A stretch of DNA of 5,039 nucleotides from NCBI GenBank assembly GCA_900551635.1, contig URWQ01000128.1, forward strand, positions 1 to 5,039, in the 5' to 3' direction. Below, piece by piece: positions 4,616-5,039 of this stretch; the first letter of the stretch is position 1, and each line of letters opens with the position of its first letter. The position numbers and the translations under genes were made by a program. Origin of the DNA: an uncultured Collinsella sp. (GTDB taxonomy: Bacteria > Actinomycetota > Coriobacteriia > Coriobacteriales > Coriobacteriaceae). The notes under the pieces are model-generated. The model was not told the origin of the DNA. It made no database searches and saw only the letters and a program-made list of their open reading frames with translations.

Positions 4616-5039
4616 CTACTCCCGGTAGGGCACCCGGTCGCGCATCACGGCGTATATCGCCCTGAGCCGCTTCCTCGCGACGGCCTTGAGCGCCCGCCCG
4701 TGCCCCATGCCCCGCGCCCTGCAGGCCCGGTAGTACTCGCCGTAGCGCCCCGAGGACCTCACCAGGCTGTTGCACGAGAAGATCAGCAGGGACTTGAGCC
4801 TCGCGTCGCCGCGCCTGGACGCCCTGACCGACCTCACCGACGTGCCGGAGCTCCTCACCCTCGGGGCTATGCCGCAGTACGAGGCCAGGTGGTCGTGGTC
4901 CGGGAACCTCCCGATGTCGCCCGACACCGCGAGCTGCGCCGCGGTCCTCGGGCCGATGCCGGGCACGGTGAGCAGACACGCGTAGGTCTCGTCGCCCTCG
5001 AGCAGCGCCGCCGTCTCGGCCTCGAGGGCCCCGGCCTCG
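4616..5039 (-). CDS. IS110-family transposase, C-terminal part (cut by window edge)
   Basis: The C-terminal 140 residues of an IS110-type recombinase; the frame stays open to the right edge, so the N-terminal RuvC-like DEDD domain and the start lie outside. The visible part is the Transposase_20 domain: a helical lead-in (ALEAETAALLEGDETY), the helix-hairpin-helix VPGIGPRTAAQ, then DIGRFPDHDHLASYCGIAP, RSSGTS, RRGDARLKSLLIFSC, and the closing ARKRLRAIYAVMRDRVPY before TAG. The Ser of the SSG stretch is a candidate for the conserved catalytic serine of this domain, by rough alignment only. Calls that begin at the GTG at 4966 are internal. IS110 enzymes act on DNA guided by a bridge RNA from the element's non-coding end; with only about 30 nt between the stop and the likely right end, that RNA must be on the 5' side, beyond the window. 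The C-terminus looks intact, with no frameshift. Confidence 0.9.
   Translation of the reverse strand, partial: EAGALEAETAALLEGDETYACLLTVPGIGPRTAAQLAVSGDIGRFPDHDHLASYCGIAPRVRSSGTSVRSVRASRRGDARLKSLLIFSCNSLVRSSGRYGEYYRACRARGMGHGRALKAVARKRLRAIYAVMRDRVPYRE

Noticed and set aside
4575..4979. 134-residue open frame on -, overlapping the transposase
   Set aside because: It is the neighbouring frame of the real Transposase_20 sequence; its product is arginine-rich and unrecognisable.

Overview
The window looks like chromosomal DNA from a high-GC Gram-positive gut bacterium, most likely a Coriobacteriia member such as Collinsella. That placement is inference from general style: GC-rich, GC-ending codons in the genes, an AT-rich regulatory gap, and gene families common in gut anaerobes. 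No rRNA or marker gene is present to prove it. No tRNA, rRNA, CRISPR array or replication origin was seen.

Left part (1-2461, all on +): a membrane PAP2-family phosphatase whose 5' end lies outside the window; a PLP-dependent threonine-aldolase/beta-eliminating-lyase family enzyme; a textbook rho-independent terminator; and a GNAT acetyltransferase of the phosphinothricin/methionine-sulfone acetyltransferase type. These look like ordinary housekeeping or accessory metabolism genes. The odd point is that the terminator sits only 16 nt before the acetyltransferase start codon.

Middle part (2462-4433): a GntR/UTRA transcription regulator on - is divergent from a SIS-domain protein on + that closely resembles FrlB (fructoselysine-6-phosphate deglycase). 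The 205-nt AT-rich gap between them carries two near-identical tandem-repeat elements, one beside each gene, plus a small perfect palindrome. The simplest reading is a self-contained switch: the regulator senses a phosphorylated Amadori-type sugar-amine, and controls both itself and the enzyme that cleaves it. No kinase or transporter for this pathway is in view. The enzyme gene is followed by a strong hairpin and then a large nested inverted repeat.

Right part (4434-5039): the nested inverted repeat, then the 3' end of an IS110-family element on -. The visible 140 residues are the Transposase_20 domain, and the rest lies beyond the right edge. An outward-facing TTGACA just past the transposase stop suggests the IS right end, of the kind that builds a promoter when the element circularises. 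IS110 elements are the bridge-RNA recombinases, but the expected bridge-RNA region would be outside this window.
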